Shown here one piece after another: positions 11,501-23,038 of a stretch of 64,000 bases of DNA. The stretch's first letter is position 1. Every line of letters begins with the position of its first letter. The position numbers and the translations under genes are program-made. The notes below the pieces were generated by a model. The model saw nothing but the letters and a program-made list of their open reading frames with translations, was not told where the DNA came from and did not search any database. Source of the stretch: Henckelia pumila (taxonomy: Eukaryota > Streptophyta > Magnoliopsida > Lamiales > Gesneriaceae); assembly GCF_033568475.1 (NCBI RefSeq), contig NC_133120.1, positions 92,956,151 through 93,020,150 of the forward strand, written 5' to 3'.

Positions 11501-13497
11501 AATTCAGACATCCCAATTTCAGTCATTGAAATTCAATAAAGCAAAACAGGTCTACCGACGGCCTGACTGAAGGACGTAAATGTTTTCTCATACCACCAAA
11601 ACGAAGATTTTCATGCCTATCACCCTATAGCATAAGAAAATTACTAATCCCCATCTCAAAAGATTGTACACGTCACACAATATTGCAAAGGAGAATGTAT
11701 CGCACCATGAAAATAGAAAAAATGAGATGAGACCTGGGCGTACCTTGAGTTCTTCAGCCATTATTTTGTTGTTTGTGTTCTGGATTCCACGTTTGACAGC
11801 AATTTTTACAACTGAACTTTTATCCCAAAGCTTTAGTATGGCTGCTGCTAAACCTTGATGATTTCTGTTTCTCCCTGGGGAATTGGAGATATACATTGAT
11901 TACAAGAAATTTACTTATAGCATATTAAAACAACAATGCAGCGCTAAAATTACCAAGAGCAAAATGGCATGGAAGTGCTTTAGCTGACTTTCGGAAGGTA
12001 GTCATCTCAGCATTGGTTAGCTGCGGACGCATTCGAATGGGAAGAAGTCTAATTGGAGTTTTATATTCCGAAATAGTCTGAGGAAGTAAATCAGCATCGA
12101 CAGGAAGTACTCCTGTACCCCACCAATCTTCAAACCGTGGACCTAAACTATCTAATAGGCTATTGAATTCAGCTTCCTCTTCTGTCATGATTTCATCACG
12201 ACAAGCCATAACTGGGTACGGGTTCTTGACAACTGGTTTGCTAACATTACTATTGCTAGCAGCTGAATCCTCAGCAGGGGAAACAGTAGGGACAAAAATA
12301 GTCTCACCGTTCCCTCTGTCAGGTTTCAAAATAGGACCATCATAGTTAGTTCCTCTAAAGACCAACATAACACTTCCAGACCTCCATGTCACCGATCCCC
12401 CTGTACGACGCTGATGAGAGAAATAGGTGTAAGAATATTTGGTCTACACACAAATTGTTAGTTAAAGAAACAGTAAGAAATATGGATGGAACAGCACCAA
12501 CAAGCGACCAAGTTGGGTTTCAGTCCCAACAAGCATGGTCAATTCGATAACATGAGCTAACAAAATAGTACTAAAGATAAATGTAAAATGAAATATAGCT
12601 CCGAATCAAAAATTCAAGTTGACAATTTGAGAACAAATGAAATTTGATTTATTTTCCCCATTCGAGGCTATATCGGAACTCACCAACCTCTACTATCTCA
12701 TGTGCGGTCCTCATATCATGAGCTAAGTCCTCGTGAAATTTCAACCTCACCAATTCACATTTCCTCCACTTATCATGTATCTTCTCTAAGACCTCGCCCG
12801 TTACACCAGCCTTGGGCACATTAATCCTTTCTCTCAGAGTCATCCCCATTCTCCTTAGCCTCCTCAACTCCTCGTCTTCAATAGTCAAGTCGGCTAAAGT
12901 CGGGGCCTTTACGGCCCGTTTCTTCACCCCAACTCCACCATCATCCAAGTCCTCATCATAATCGTCCTCGCCCTTCTCCTCCCATGGAAGCAAATCATTA
13001 CCCTCATTTTCAACTAAAAAAGTGTCAGGTCTGACCCAATCCCTCTTCAACAAGTCCCCCAATTTTGCATCCTCAACTGCACCGTTTCCCATTTCATCCA
13101 ACTTCGAATCCAAATCCAACCCTCCTGAAATATCCCCAGATTCTCGCTCATCATCGCTCCCTAACCCCAGATTACGTAACCGAAGCACAATCCTATCAAT
13201 GGCAGTGGTCCCGGCCCGAGTCTCAGCTGGGGAGGGGTCGGCTCGTCTGGGAACGGGTTCAGGACGAGAAACTTTGCCCTTACGTGGAGAGCTCCACTTG
13301 TTGATCCACGAGGAGGAGTTCTTCTCCGGCTCTTTGGCAATATTGGACCTTCTTGGGAATGTCTTGGTTACTTTAGTAGAGCGGAGAGCAGAAGATAAAG
13401 GCTTGAGAACAACGAGAGAATAATGCGGTGGTTTACGAGACAGAGTGGAGAAGATATGCGGCGGCAATTCTGTGAGTTTCGCCGTCGAGAAAGCCAT
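8565..13497 (-). CDS. CFM3: CRM-domain group II intron splicing factor, CFM3-like (nine exons, 819 aa)
   Basis: Minus-strand exons: 12688-13497, 11954-12410, 11744-11874, 10585-10923, 10182-10338, 9751-10043, 9522-9581, 8883-8963 and 8565-8696. All have GT-AG borders and compatible phases. I chose the ATG at 13497; the longer frame upstream starts with GTG. The first ~60 residues are Ser/Thr/Arg-rich and few are acidic, as expected for organelle import. Three CRM RNA-binding domains follow at roughly residues 198-295 (GVTG loop, then [10 protein letters not shown] and VFRGTNY), 398-500 ([25 protein letters not shown]) and 605-705 ([27 protein letters not shown]). The C-terminus is a Ser/Asp/Glu-rich acidic tail. 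CFM3 proteins of about 850-880 aa act in chloroplasts and mitochondria in group II intron splicing. The three-CRM layout and length support CFM3 over CFM2 or CAF; the paralogue (3A or 3B) cannot be told. Confidence 0.9.
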
Positions 13498-14944
13498 TTC
13501 TTTAGCCGGAGCTCTCACTGACACTCAAGCAGATATCGTTCACGATGAGGTTTTTTTTAATTAAATTATCGAATAATTTAAAGAACCGAAAGATTTTTTT
13601 GTGAAGCGAAAAATTTAGGATTGGGTTTGAAACCTGGGCCCTTTAGGAAGCCGGGTGATATTTTTTGGGCCTATAATTATATAAAATAGTGGCCCAAGTT
13701 AAAATGCCATTTGATGCAATGAATGTGTTTGATATGTTTTTAAATTTTATTAAAATTTTAATTATATCTTACCAATATGGCTAATTGTATCAACCTTTGT
13801 GAAAAATAAAAAAAGCGAAAAACATCTTATATAAAAAAAATAGCATGTTAGACCCTATGTTTTCAAAAAATTATCATAAAATCCTCTTTCAGAAGGGGTA
13901 AATGTGCCTGAATTTATATAATATATGGGTGAAATGTGCTATATTTCTTAAAAATGAAGGATTCATTAGCCTATTAATATTTTTTAGGGGTTTTATGTCT
14001 TTTAGACATTTCACATTATATATCCTAAATAACACGTATATAATAAATTTAAGATTAATGCACAATTTATCAAAATTTTAAAATAACAAAAATCTCAAAA
14101 TTATAATTTTATGTAGTGTCTATAGATCACATAAAAAAAATTTAAATATTACCAAGTACGAGAAGTTTGAAGAGAGAAATGTTTTGAGAAATATATGATA
14201 TGATGTATTTCGTTGATTTTGAAGAAAATGATTTTTATTCTAAGGGTTTATATATTGATATAATTTTTTAGAAAAATAAAAAAAAATATTTTTTTATTTT
14301 AAAAAACATGTTTAAAGACATTTAGTATAGTCAACTTAGAATTTACTATTTTTCCTCGAATCATAACATTTTAATTCCGTTTATTCAATGTTTAATCATG
14401 TTTTTAGAATATTGGATGTAACTAATAGCATTATATAAACCCAATGAAAATTATAATTGTATTTTCATATATACATACTTAAGGTAACTAAATTATTGAT
14501 AATTTATTTATAATTACAGTATTTTATCTATTTTTATAGTTGTTAATTAATAAATATCCTTTCATATTTATATAAATTTTGGAATATTTAAATCATTATA
14601 TCATCCTTAAATTACAAAAAAAAATTAATTTACACAAAAAATTATTAAAGAATGCATCGCGTACAAAAGTCACTATTTTTTTAAATTATAAAAGGCTTTT
14701 TTTAATAAATAAAAGGCTTTTTTATGAAAAATAAAATGCTTTTAATGGTTATAATAATTCAGAAAATGTCAAATCGTGTAGTTGTCGATGGCAAACACAA
14801 CCAATAGAGTGTTTGGATATACTTAAAATGCTGGCAACGTATGGCACTTCAATCTAAAACTATATATTTAATCAATTTAGACTGAGCCATTTGTTTTGAA
14901 CACGTTTTATTAAATGGGTTATACAATGCATCTAATAATCACTA
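13498..14944. other. AT-rich intergenic DNA with a diverged repeat relic
   Basis: There is no gene-like frame. About 13850-14030 contains phrases such as TTAAAAATGAAGGATTCATT and AATATTTTTTAGGGG. These resemble the terminal repeat arm of the foldback element at 14969-16609 (TTTAAAAAATGAAGGATCATT, AAATCTTTTAAGG), so this is probably an old, decayed member of the same family. The rest is unremarkable AT-rich sequence. Confidence 0.45.
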
Positions 14945-14954
14945 GGCAAAGCCG

Positions 14955-17635
14955 GGGTGCTTCTATGCGGGCTAAATGCATCTACGCCCTCTGTGAAAAA
15001 TCAAATATGCATATTATTCCCCAAAAGATTTTAATAAGCTGAATGGTCCCCCAGTTTTTAAAATATTAGCGCATAACATCCCTGACTGTCATGTTAGTAA
15101 CACACGCGCGATAATTGCAATTATTCATATTATTTTAACATTTTTATATAACATCTTCCATCATTACCCTTTCAACTTGCAAATATATTAATATTAATTT
15201 TTTTACTTTGAAAACTGGATGATAGCCCTACCTTTCGAAATTTTAATTATAATCAAACAAGATGTTATTTAATTAATGTATATTTTTAAATTATAATCAA
15301 ATATGATTCGTAAAAATCAAATTTTATAATATAAAAAAATTGGTACAGATAATTAATGCATAATTTTAATTTAATTAAAAAATATTATCTCTCTAATTTT
15401 GAAAAGTTAACATTCATTTAGTTAACCTTCCATTTATGAAAAGTTAAAATTCAATTAATTTAGTTTATTTTAAACAAACATCTTAGAGTATGTAAATTTA
15501 TTTGATATTATTTTCACAATATATTCGTAACGTGATCAAAATAGAAAACGTCAATTTTAAAAATTTCCATTAAATAATAAATTAATATCTTAAATAAAAA
15601 AATAAAATGGGTACACATTAATTGTTTTTTGAAAATTATAATTTGCATAATTTTTTGCATTATTTTATTTCAAACATTTGCGATCCAATTTGCATCTTGT
15701 TTGACTAAATAACTAAATAATACGCGTGGTTAATAAAAATATTATTACGAAGAAATTTTGGCCTTTTTAAAAATACATTTGCGTATCATTTTTTTCGAAA
15801 TGGGTCTATGTATTAATTTAATAATTTAATAATTTTTATATTTTAAAATGATACAATTTATATTTGATCAATCTAATTTATTCATAGATATATTTTAATA
15901 GTTTTAATATTTATATTTAAAGTTGAAATAAATTTAATTTCATATAATAATTTAAAGTTATTCAATCTTATTTTTATTAAGATCAATTTATTCCTTAATG
16001 AAAAATTTTACAATTGACGTCCATTATTTGATTCAATCAGATCATAGCACTAATCTATTGTAAAAAATATTAAAAAATTTATTATAATTTACAAATTATT
16101 AAGATGTTTGTTTAAAATAAAATAAAATAATTTAATTTTAAATTTTCGGAAACCGATCAATGTTAAACTAATTGAATGACTTTTCAAAATTAGAGAACAA
16201 TGATAATATATTTTGATTAAATTAAAATTATGCATGTATTAATTATATGCATCATTTTTAATTATAATATAGCGTTTTCCTTTACACATAACATTTATTA
16301 TAATTAAAATTTTACATTAATTATTTGCATTTTGTTTCATTATAATAAATTTGAAAGTTGAGAGTCATCCGCTAGTTTTCAAAAGAAAATTTAATATTAA
16401 TATATTTGTAAATTGGAAGGGCAACTATGGAAAATGATGTATAAAATAATATGAACAATTGTAACTACCGCGCGTGTGTACCAACATGACAATTAAGGGT
16501 GTTATGCGCAAATATTTTAAAAAATGAAGGATCATTCAGCTTATTAAAATCTTTTAAGGTGTTATATGCTTATTCGGTTTTTCACAGGAGGTTTGAATGC
16601 ATTTAGCCCGCTTCTATGCTACTCCGGATGAGGAGCTCCTCATGCCCTTTAATTGACATTTGTCATGCTCTTTGATTGACACGTCTTACTTTTGTCTCCC
16701 TTTTCTTTTTTTTTTTTTTTTTCTCTTTCTTGTTTTTTTTAAATGATTTTTGTTATTACATGTATAAATTAAAAATAATATGGAACGAGCTTCTGTTAAA
16801 TTTTTGTAGTGTTTTTTTAAATTTTTTTAAATTTTTAATGGAAGGTTTTTTTAGTGTTTTTTTAAATGTATTTTGTTTCATTATTTTGGACATAGATTTT
16901 ATTTTCGTGCTATATTACTCTCTTCATTTATGTAGATAAACAAAATATTAATATAATAAATAAAATGAGATTCCTATAACACAATATTGAAAGATTGCAA
17001 GAATAGTTTTTAGAATATCTTGCTTGTTTGCATCTAGGAGAGTATGTCAATTTGATTTTTTTTTAGAATGTTATAAACTCATATTAAAAATATAAAAATT
17101 TGAATAATTATTTTTTTGTAAAATTTGATTGTTTTTCTATAATATTGTGGAGTCATGATATATATATATATATATATATATATTTATTTATTGCAGAATT
17201 GAGTTTTATCATCTTTATGAGAACATGTTAGATACTAATGTGTGAATATTACGAGAAATTTCATGATTGAACAAAATATAAATACCTTATAATTTTTAAA
17301 ATTTATCATATAAAGTCTTAAATTTTAAACTGAATCACAAAAATCAATTTACCACCAGTGGTTAAAGAAAAAATAAATAATAAACAAACACTAAGAAAAT
17401 AAAAAAAATTCAAAAAAATATTTGGAAAGAACGAAAAATTAAAAAATTCCAAAGCAAAAAATAAGAAAAGAAAGAGAAGGAAGAACCATGGATAATTCAA
17501 TTTAAAGTCAAAAAAAGAAGTAAAAATTTATTTTAAAAAAACACAGGAAAGAGAAAAAAAAAAAAAGGACAATTGGGACAGATGTCAATTAATGGGCATT
17601 GGGAGTTCCTCACCAGGAGTAGCATAGAACCACAC
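14955..17635. mobile_element. outer MULE-type foldback element, 10-bp target-site duplication, interrupted by a second element
   Basis: The element starts GGGTGCTTCTATGC and ends GCATAGAACCACAC. With the inner insertion (14969-16609 plus one 10-bp duplication) removed, its arms pair over at least 85 bp: TTCTATGCTACTCC, then AATTGACAT, then a T-run, matched by the reverse complement of about 17545-17635. The identical 10-mer GGCAAAGCCG flanks it at 14945-14954 and 17636-17645. Target duplications of 9-11 bp with long inverted repeats indicate a Mutator-like element. The intact original would be about 1.03 kb. It encodes no transposase, so it is non-autonomous. Plus-strand and minus-strand short frames inside (16676-16939, 17318-17500) are low-complexity and not credible genes. 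Confidence 0.8.
14969..16609. mobile_element. inner MULE-type foldback element nested in the left arm of the outer one
   Basis: This 1.64 kb element begins GGGCTAAATGCAT and ends ATGCATTTAGCCC. Its two halves are inverted copies for most of their length: the left half around AGATTTTAATAAGCTGAATG and CGCATAACA is matched by the reverse complement at 16480-16580, and AAATATATTAATATTAA near 15181 is matched near 16400. The 10-mer GCTTCTATGC flanks it at 14959-14968 and 16610-16619, and that 10-mer belongs to the outer element's terminal repeat. The insertion therefore postdates the outer element. No protein is encoded. The transcribed strand of either half could form a very long hairpin RNA. Confidence 0.83.
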
Positions 17636-17645
17636 GGCAAAGCCG

Positions 17646-19126
17646 CCATTAATTATGTATTTAGTATTGATTGATTGATAACGTTAACAATTACAAAATT
17701 CTATTAAAGATATATTTATGTCAACAAAATTATAAATTTTTATAAATTAGTTACAAATAACAGTAATTTTTTTATCACATATAAATAAATTATGAAATAT
17801 AAATTAAATTTTAATATTTTTTGTGGATATTAATAGAATATATAGAACGTTACAATGATATATGTTGTTTATTTAAATTTTACGAAGCATCACGCAAAGG
17901 TGCGTGGCATGGTGAAGTAAAGGTGGTAATTCATTTTGGAAGTAAAATGATTTGGTTTTAATTTATAACTTCGTATGCTTTCCGAATAATTCAACTTTTA
18001 GCTTAATATATAAATAAAAAAAATCGAATGTAACTAACACGTTGAATTCTTTAGCCGCGATACAATGCGAAGATGAATAATTTTTTTTGAGACGATCTCA
18101 TAATTTTTTTTATAAAATAATTTAATTTTGTTCATTTTTATAATAAAAAATAATATTTTTAAAATGAAAAATAATATGTTTTTATGTGTAACACAATATG
18201 GCAATCATCTCACAAAATTGACCAATAAAATGGTTTCATAAGATTTTGGTGTACAATAATTTATTCGATCTTATCTTTAGAGTAATATCTTAACGTAAAC
18301 TGATTCATTACAATTATAAAAGATTTATGTATAAACGATTTTTCAAATGATAGAAAAATGATCACATTTATATTTTAACATAAACAGATTCATTACATCA
18401 CACTAAATAATAATAATTTTTGTTTCTTTGTTTGTTTTTGTCCTTCGATCCGATCCACACAGATAAAAGTAGAAATTAGAAAAGGAACGAATTCGCCCAA
18501 AATAGAAAAGAATATGTGACATTCAACCGCTTGTGTATTCAGTTTCTGTTTCCGGAAAATAAATAAAAAATTTCCTCCACATAGAAGTTTGTAATACGAA
18601 AAGGTTTCCCTAAAAAGTTGCCAGCTTTTGTTAAAAGAAGTTTGAATTCTTTTACAAATGGGTGTCTTTCTATGTTGGGATTCGGAGAAAATACAAATTG
18701 ATCCAAAAAGCAGACAGTGGAGGTCCATACTCAGAAAGGAGCTCCCGAATTTTGTTCAAAAGTTGAATCTTTTTACAAAATAGGTATCCCTTTGTATTGG
18801 GATTCTGACGTAAGGAGAAAATTTTAGTATAAATTGGTTATATTACCCAAACAGAGTGGGAGCTAGAATAGATGAATCTGTAGATGGAAATTCTCGCCAG
18901 CGGCAATCAGACAAATTGTTTATTAGTTTCTTGTTCGTTTTTTTTTGGGTAGATATATAGACGAATTTTGCATCATCTGGTTCTTGGAATCCCAGAGAAA
19001 TCTGTTACAAACTTAAATCCATCCCTTCACAAGAATAGGCATCTTTCTTAGGATTATATATTCCAAGAAAAGGAGATAAAATTTGAGCATAAATTGGTGT
19101 TTTCGTCTAAAAGTATCATAAAACGG
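17646..19126. other. intergenic and 5' flank of BAC2
   Basis: No gene is supported. The proximal part contains three diverged copies of a phrase at about 18640-18690, 18763-18840 and 19010-19100 (TTTTACAAATGGGTGTCTTT, TTTTACAAAATAGGTATCCC, TTCACAAGAATAGGCATCTT), each followed by GGATT and a GGAGA/AAATT stretch. They may be an old local triplication inside the BAC2 promoter and 5' UTR region. A clear TATA box could not be chosen. Confidence 0.4.
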
Positions 19127-20106
19127 ATGGACTTTTGGCCCGAATTTCTTGCAAGCAGCTGGGGTAGGGAATTTGTCGCCGGAGGATTTGGCGGCACCGC
19201 CGGTGTTATCACCGGCTATCCGCTGGATACGCTGAGGGTCCGGCTGCAGCAATCGAGGACAGGATCTGCTCTCGGCATTCTCCGCCGTGTGGTTGCGAGT
19301 GAAGGGCCCTCTGCTCTGTACAGAGGCATGGCTGCTCCCTTTGCTTCCGTCACTCTACAGGTCTCGGCTTTTCCTTAACCAAATTTAACTACGTGCTTTT
19401 TCTTAACAAAATTTCAACTTTGCAGAATGCCATTGCTTTCCAGACATACGCCTTGTTATCCCAAGCATTGGATAAAAACATAGCAGCAGATGATCCACCC
19501 TCATACACAGGAGTGGCCTTTGGAGGAATAGGCACCGGAGCCATACAAAGCCTGCTCCTCAGCCCCGTCGAACTCATAAAAATCCGTCTACAATTGCAGC
19601 AACAAACCATCAAAAACGCCTACCGATCAAGCCTCCCGAATGGCCCTATAAACGTCGCGAAAAGCATACTCCAAACCGGAGGGTGGAGAGGCCTATACAG
19701 AGGCATAACCATCACAGTACTAAGGGACGCACCGGCACACGGCGTGTACTTCTGGACGTATGAGTACATGAGAGAACGGCTCCATCCGGGATGCCGGAAA
19801 AACGGGCAAGAGACATTCCAAACCATGCTTCTTGCCGGGGGCCTCGCGGGTGTAACGAGCTGGATTTGTTGCTACCCGTTAGACGTGATCAAAACGAGGA
19901 TTCAATCCGAGTCGGGTTGCTCGGAGGCGGGGATAGTCGATTGTTTTAAAAGGATTGTGAAATATGAAGGGTATAAAGTGCTTTGGAGGGGTTTAGGGAC
20001 AGCGGTCACCAGGGCTTTTATAGTGAATGGAACCATTTTTAGTGCTTATGAGATAGCATTGAGGTGCTTATTTGATGGCAAAAATCATGCAACTACGTCT
20101 AATTAA
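19127..20106 (+). CDS. BAC2: mitochondrial basic amino acid (arginine) carrier, BAC2-like (two exons, 304 aa)
   Basis: Exon 1 is 19127-19360 and exon 2 is 19426-20106, joined in phase 0 across a 65-bp intron. The protein belongs to the mitochondrial carrier family of the inner membrane: three repeats of about 100 residues, each with the signature P-x-[DE]-x-x-[RK]. These are YPLDTLRVR at residues 31-39, SPVELIKIR at 124-132 and YPLDVIKTR at 228-236. The second halves of the repeats carry EGPSALYRG, GGWRGLYRG and EGYKVLWRG. The start MDFWPEF and the phrases SWGREFVAGGFGG, DAPAHGVYFWTYEYMRERLHPGCRK and WRGLGTA agree with Arabidopsis BAC2, which exchanges arginine, ornithine and related basic amino acids and is stress-responsive. 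Length fits the family. Substrate specificity is inferred from similarity. The sequence just downstream is duplicated at 38.4 kb, without the coding region. Confidence 0.93.
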
Positions 20107-20110
20107 CTAG

Positions 20111-21420
20111 GGATTTTGCGTACGAACCTATATATATATCGATTCGGAATTAATCCTGATGAAGTTGGGACGATTTACAAATTTGTATTTGCGGAGGCCC
20201 TCTGAAGATTGAATGTAATCCTTTTGAAGAAAAATGGCAGAAAATGCATGGGGGATGCTTTGTCATTAGTTACATTTGAAGCAGAAGAGGGAACTCGAAA
20301 GTAAAGACTCAACTTCTTGGGATTTATGCCATTTAAGCCAACGCGATGGAGGCTAGTTTGGCTTTTCATTGATTGTACATAATATTAGACTGATTAGGTA
20401 TTTCGCTAGAAAATTAAAGATTTTTACCCAATTTTTGTGGTAATTGTCTCTGTTCTGTGTTCATAATTTAGAATCATATTAATTAGTGTAGGAAAACCTA
20501 GAAAACATCATCGACTGATAAAACTGAAATAAATACAGGATTCATTGTTCAGTGCATCGTGTATTATGATTTAGGATAGAGTCAACACCCGTGGGAAAAA
20601 TTCTGAAACACGATACAAGTACATACAATATTATTACGTTAGAGAATCAAAAGATGTTTCTTAAAATAATTTGAACAATATTATAGAGTATGATCAATAA
20701 TGTAATAAACTCTAAAAAAGTATTCATATAAAAAATTCTAAATATTAACCTTGTCATTGGTTACACGTTCATTGGGAGAGGAATATATGTGACGTTTCGA
20801 TAAAAAAACAATCCGTAGCATTGAAGAGAGGTCGATCAAAGATGGATTTTAAGACAAGCTGACAAGAGTGATGCTTGCCAAGTGATTTCTACATAAGGAG
20901 TCTGCCATTAGGACAACAACAAAAGATGGAGCCTTTGTTATTTTTTTCTTATTTGAACGTACAAGTCCATACTTCTAACTTTTTTAATGTTTAGTGAATT
21001 CAGTATACGTATGTCTTTTGGACCGAACTACTTAAAAATCTTGTATTCAATTCGTTATTTTCGTTGTTACACATTGTAAAGAAGCACAACTTAAATCAAC
21101 GCCGAAAAAAAATGAAAAAGAAGCTAAGTAACATATCAGTTTGTAATTAAGATGTTATACGCTTCAAAAAGATGTACGCGCAAATATCTCAATGTAAAAT
21201 AAAAATGTATTGATAGATCTCATATTTTTTTTTATCTTATAGAGCGAAATGTTCCCACGAACACCTTATACAAAAATAAAAATTATAACATTTCGAGATT
21301 TCTCTCTCGATGTAACGTAAAATCAGTTGTGTTCTTGGTAGACACGAGACAAACGATCAAATTAAACAAGCTAAGACTTACTTCCTATCCACATCATCAA
21401 ATATTATAATTAAAAAATTG
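20111..21420. repeat. copy 1 of a direct segmental duplication (3' flank of BAC2)
   Basis: Starting 5 bp after the BAC2 stop, this block matches 38432-40310 in the same orientation. Colinear matches include ACGAACCTATATATATATCG near 20120 and 38442, GGGACGATTTACAAATTTGT near 20166 and 38485, TACAGGATTCATTGTTCAGT near 20535 and 38972, and CTTCCTATCCACATCATCAA near 21380 and 40289. Copy 2 carries extra insertions. The block contains no gene; it should include the BAC2 3' UTR. Confidence 0.82.
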
Positions 21421-21489
21421 ATATTAACTTTAGGTATTATATATATATTTAAAAAAATTGTATTCATATTACTAAAATTTATACAAACA

Positions 21490-21513
21490 CCCCCCCCCCC
21501 CCCCCCCCCCCCC
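21490..21513. repeat. homopolymer of 24 C
   Basis: A run of 24 consecutive C lies in sequence that is otherwise strongly AT-rich. It sits between copy 1 of the duplicated flank and the promoter of the cysteine-rich peptide gene. Runs this long are prone to sequencing and assembly error, so the exact count is uncertain. Confidence 0.75.
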
Positions 21514-21555
21514 AAATATTGAGTCCTGAATTCGCCCAAATTGATTATTGAAAAT

Positions 21556-21835
21556 ACCATTGATATTTTTTTTCCAATATGGGTCAAAAATTTTCAAGCC
21601 TCCCCTATGGTGATACATAAAAATTCAAATAACATTAATGAAATATTCCACAAACTCATATTAGTTCTTATACAGATATCTTAAGCGAATGTCATACAAA
21701 AAATATGTCTGTGATGTAATGAAATTCAAAATCATAATAAAATTCACAATCCCCTTCACATACACACGTCATACGGTCTTAAAAAAATATCCAACAAAGT
21801 TACAAACATATCTCGATAATCTAGACTATGTATGC
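21556..21835. repeat. upstream region of the cysteine-rich peptide gene, copy 1 of a tandem duplication
   Basis: This segment aligns with 23497-23735 in the same orientation: CAAGCCTCCCCTATGGTGA, TAATGAAATTCA, ATCATAATAAAATTCACAAT and ACACACGT occur in both in the same order. Copy 1 leads directly into the TATA box and coding region of the peptide gene. Copy 2, about 1.9 kb further on, does not lead into any recognisable coding sequence. Confidence 0.78.
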
Positions 21836-21836
21836 C

Positions 21837-21844
21837 TATAAATA
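21837..21844 (+). promoter_or_regulatory. TATA box of the cysteine-rich peptide gene
   Basis: TATAAATA lies 80 bp upstream of the ATG at 21925, a normal distance for a plant core promoter with a short leader. Confidence 0.6.
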
Positions 21845-21924
21845 TAAGCACACACCATTAATAAGAACAAATCCAAAAGAATAACGTGTGAACAAAAAAT
21901 TAATCGATTGCAGTAAAGTCAAAG

Positions 21925-22203
21925 ATGAAAGGTGACAAGATGGTAGCGATTCTGGTTTTGGTAATGACACTTATGGCATTCCCTACGAATGCAGAAAATG
22001 TTGAAAGTTTTAGAGGTTTCTTCAAATATATGTTATGTATGGCTAAGTGCAGCGCTCACTGCTTTAATTACACATTTCCTATATGCGAGGCCGCATGTGT
22101 CGTCCAATGTAAGAATAATAATTTATCCTCTAATCCAGCGACACTGCTGCCATCGATTCCTTCGATGCCACACACCTACGTGGATGCAGCGGTGAAAGAT
22201 TGA
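21925..22203 (+). CDS. small secreted cysteine-rich peptide, thionin-like (single exon, 92 aa)
   Basis: A hydrophobic N-terminus (MVAILVLVMTLMAF from residue 6) followed by PTNAEN forms a clear signal peptide with likely cleavage after Ala, so the product should be secreted. The next segment contains six cysteines spaced C-x3-C-x3-C-x7-C-x3-C-x3-C within about 25 residues, followed by a hydrophilic tail without cysteine. This resembles the loosely defined plant thionin-like and related defence or signalling peptides, but I cannot assign a named family. A well placed TATA box and the strong secretory signal argue that it is a real gene rather than a chance frame. No intron is needed. The 5' flank is duplicated downstream without the coding part. 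Confidence 0.68.
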   Translation: MKGDKMVAILVLVMTLMAFPTNAENVESFRGFFKYMLCMAKCSAHCFNYTFPICEAACVVQCKNNNLSSNPATLLPSIPSMPHTYVDAAVKD

Positions 22204-22340
22204 TCGATGGAGAAAATATGCATGGGTGGTTTAAGCTAAAATTGAAGAACATATATTCTATGATATTATTTGTACTCTTGTTTGAAATTTGAAACTTTCT
22301 TTTATTATAATAATTACAACTAGTGTTATTTAATTTACAT

Positions 22341-22343
22341 GCA

Positions 22344-22371
<28 letters not shown>
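22341..22371. repeat. (CATA)n microsatellite followed by (TA)n
   Basis: About eight CATA units, then ATATAT and TCTATA sequence to 22400, lie 140 bp downstream of the peptide gene stop. Confidence 0.9.
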
Positions 22372-22379
<8 letters not shown>

Positions 22380-22822
22380 TCTATATCTATATATATATAT
22401 GCGTTCATTGATAATTTTCAGTTAATTTCGAAATGATGAATTTACTCAAAAGTTTAGATATGTATATGTATGTATATATAGTTTTAAATTATATAATTGA
22501 ATAAGCATAAAAAGGCATATATAATTCTAAAAACATTGCATAGACTAGAGTCAAACTAATCTGTTTATGATCTGATGTCAGTATTAAAAATTGACAGATT
22601 AAATTAAAACCGTAAAATCAAGTATAAAGTGATCATTCTGACAATATTTAACAAATTATTCATCTAATTAAGATGGATTATAAAGTTTTTTTTTAAAAAA
22701 AATAAAAATAAAACTGGTGGGTTAACCTTATATAACTTGTAAATCGAGATGGGAGAGAGTTGGGTTGAGGTTTTTGGACCAGCCACTTCGTTTTGACAAC
22801 TTTAATCGGCCGGGTAACTCGT

Positions 22823-23038
22823 CTAATTTGATTGTGGATAATTAAGTTCATATATTCATATTTCTTATTCCATATATATTACGTTTTTTTAAACCAAATT
22901 GTATTTATATAAAAATGCAATATTCATTGTCCCTAATTTGATTGTGGATAATTAAGTTCATATATTCATATTTCTTATTCCATATATATTACATTTTTTT
23001 AAACCAAATTGTGTTTATGTAAAAATGCAATCCTCATT
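22823..23038. repeat. tandem duplication, two 110-bp units
   Basis: The unit starting CTAATTTGATTGTGGATAAT at 22823 restarts at 22933 and remains nearly identical for about 106 bp, ending with TAAAAATGCAAT in both. Few mismatches suggest a recent duplication. No coding capacity is seen. Confidence 0.9.

Noticed and set aside
13498-13524. N-terminal extension of CFM3 to 13524
   Set aside because: The extended frame begins with GTG, not ATG; the first ATG is at 13497 and gives a normal organelle-targeting start.
16676-17500. Phe/Leu-rich frames inside the outer foldback element
   Set aside because: They arise from T-rich and A-rich tracts of the element's inverted arms and show no protein motif.
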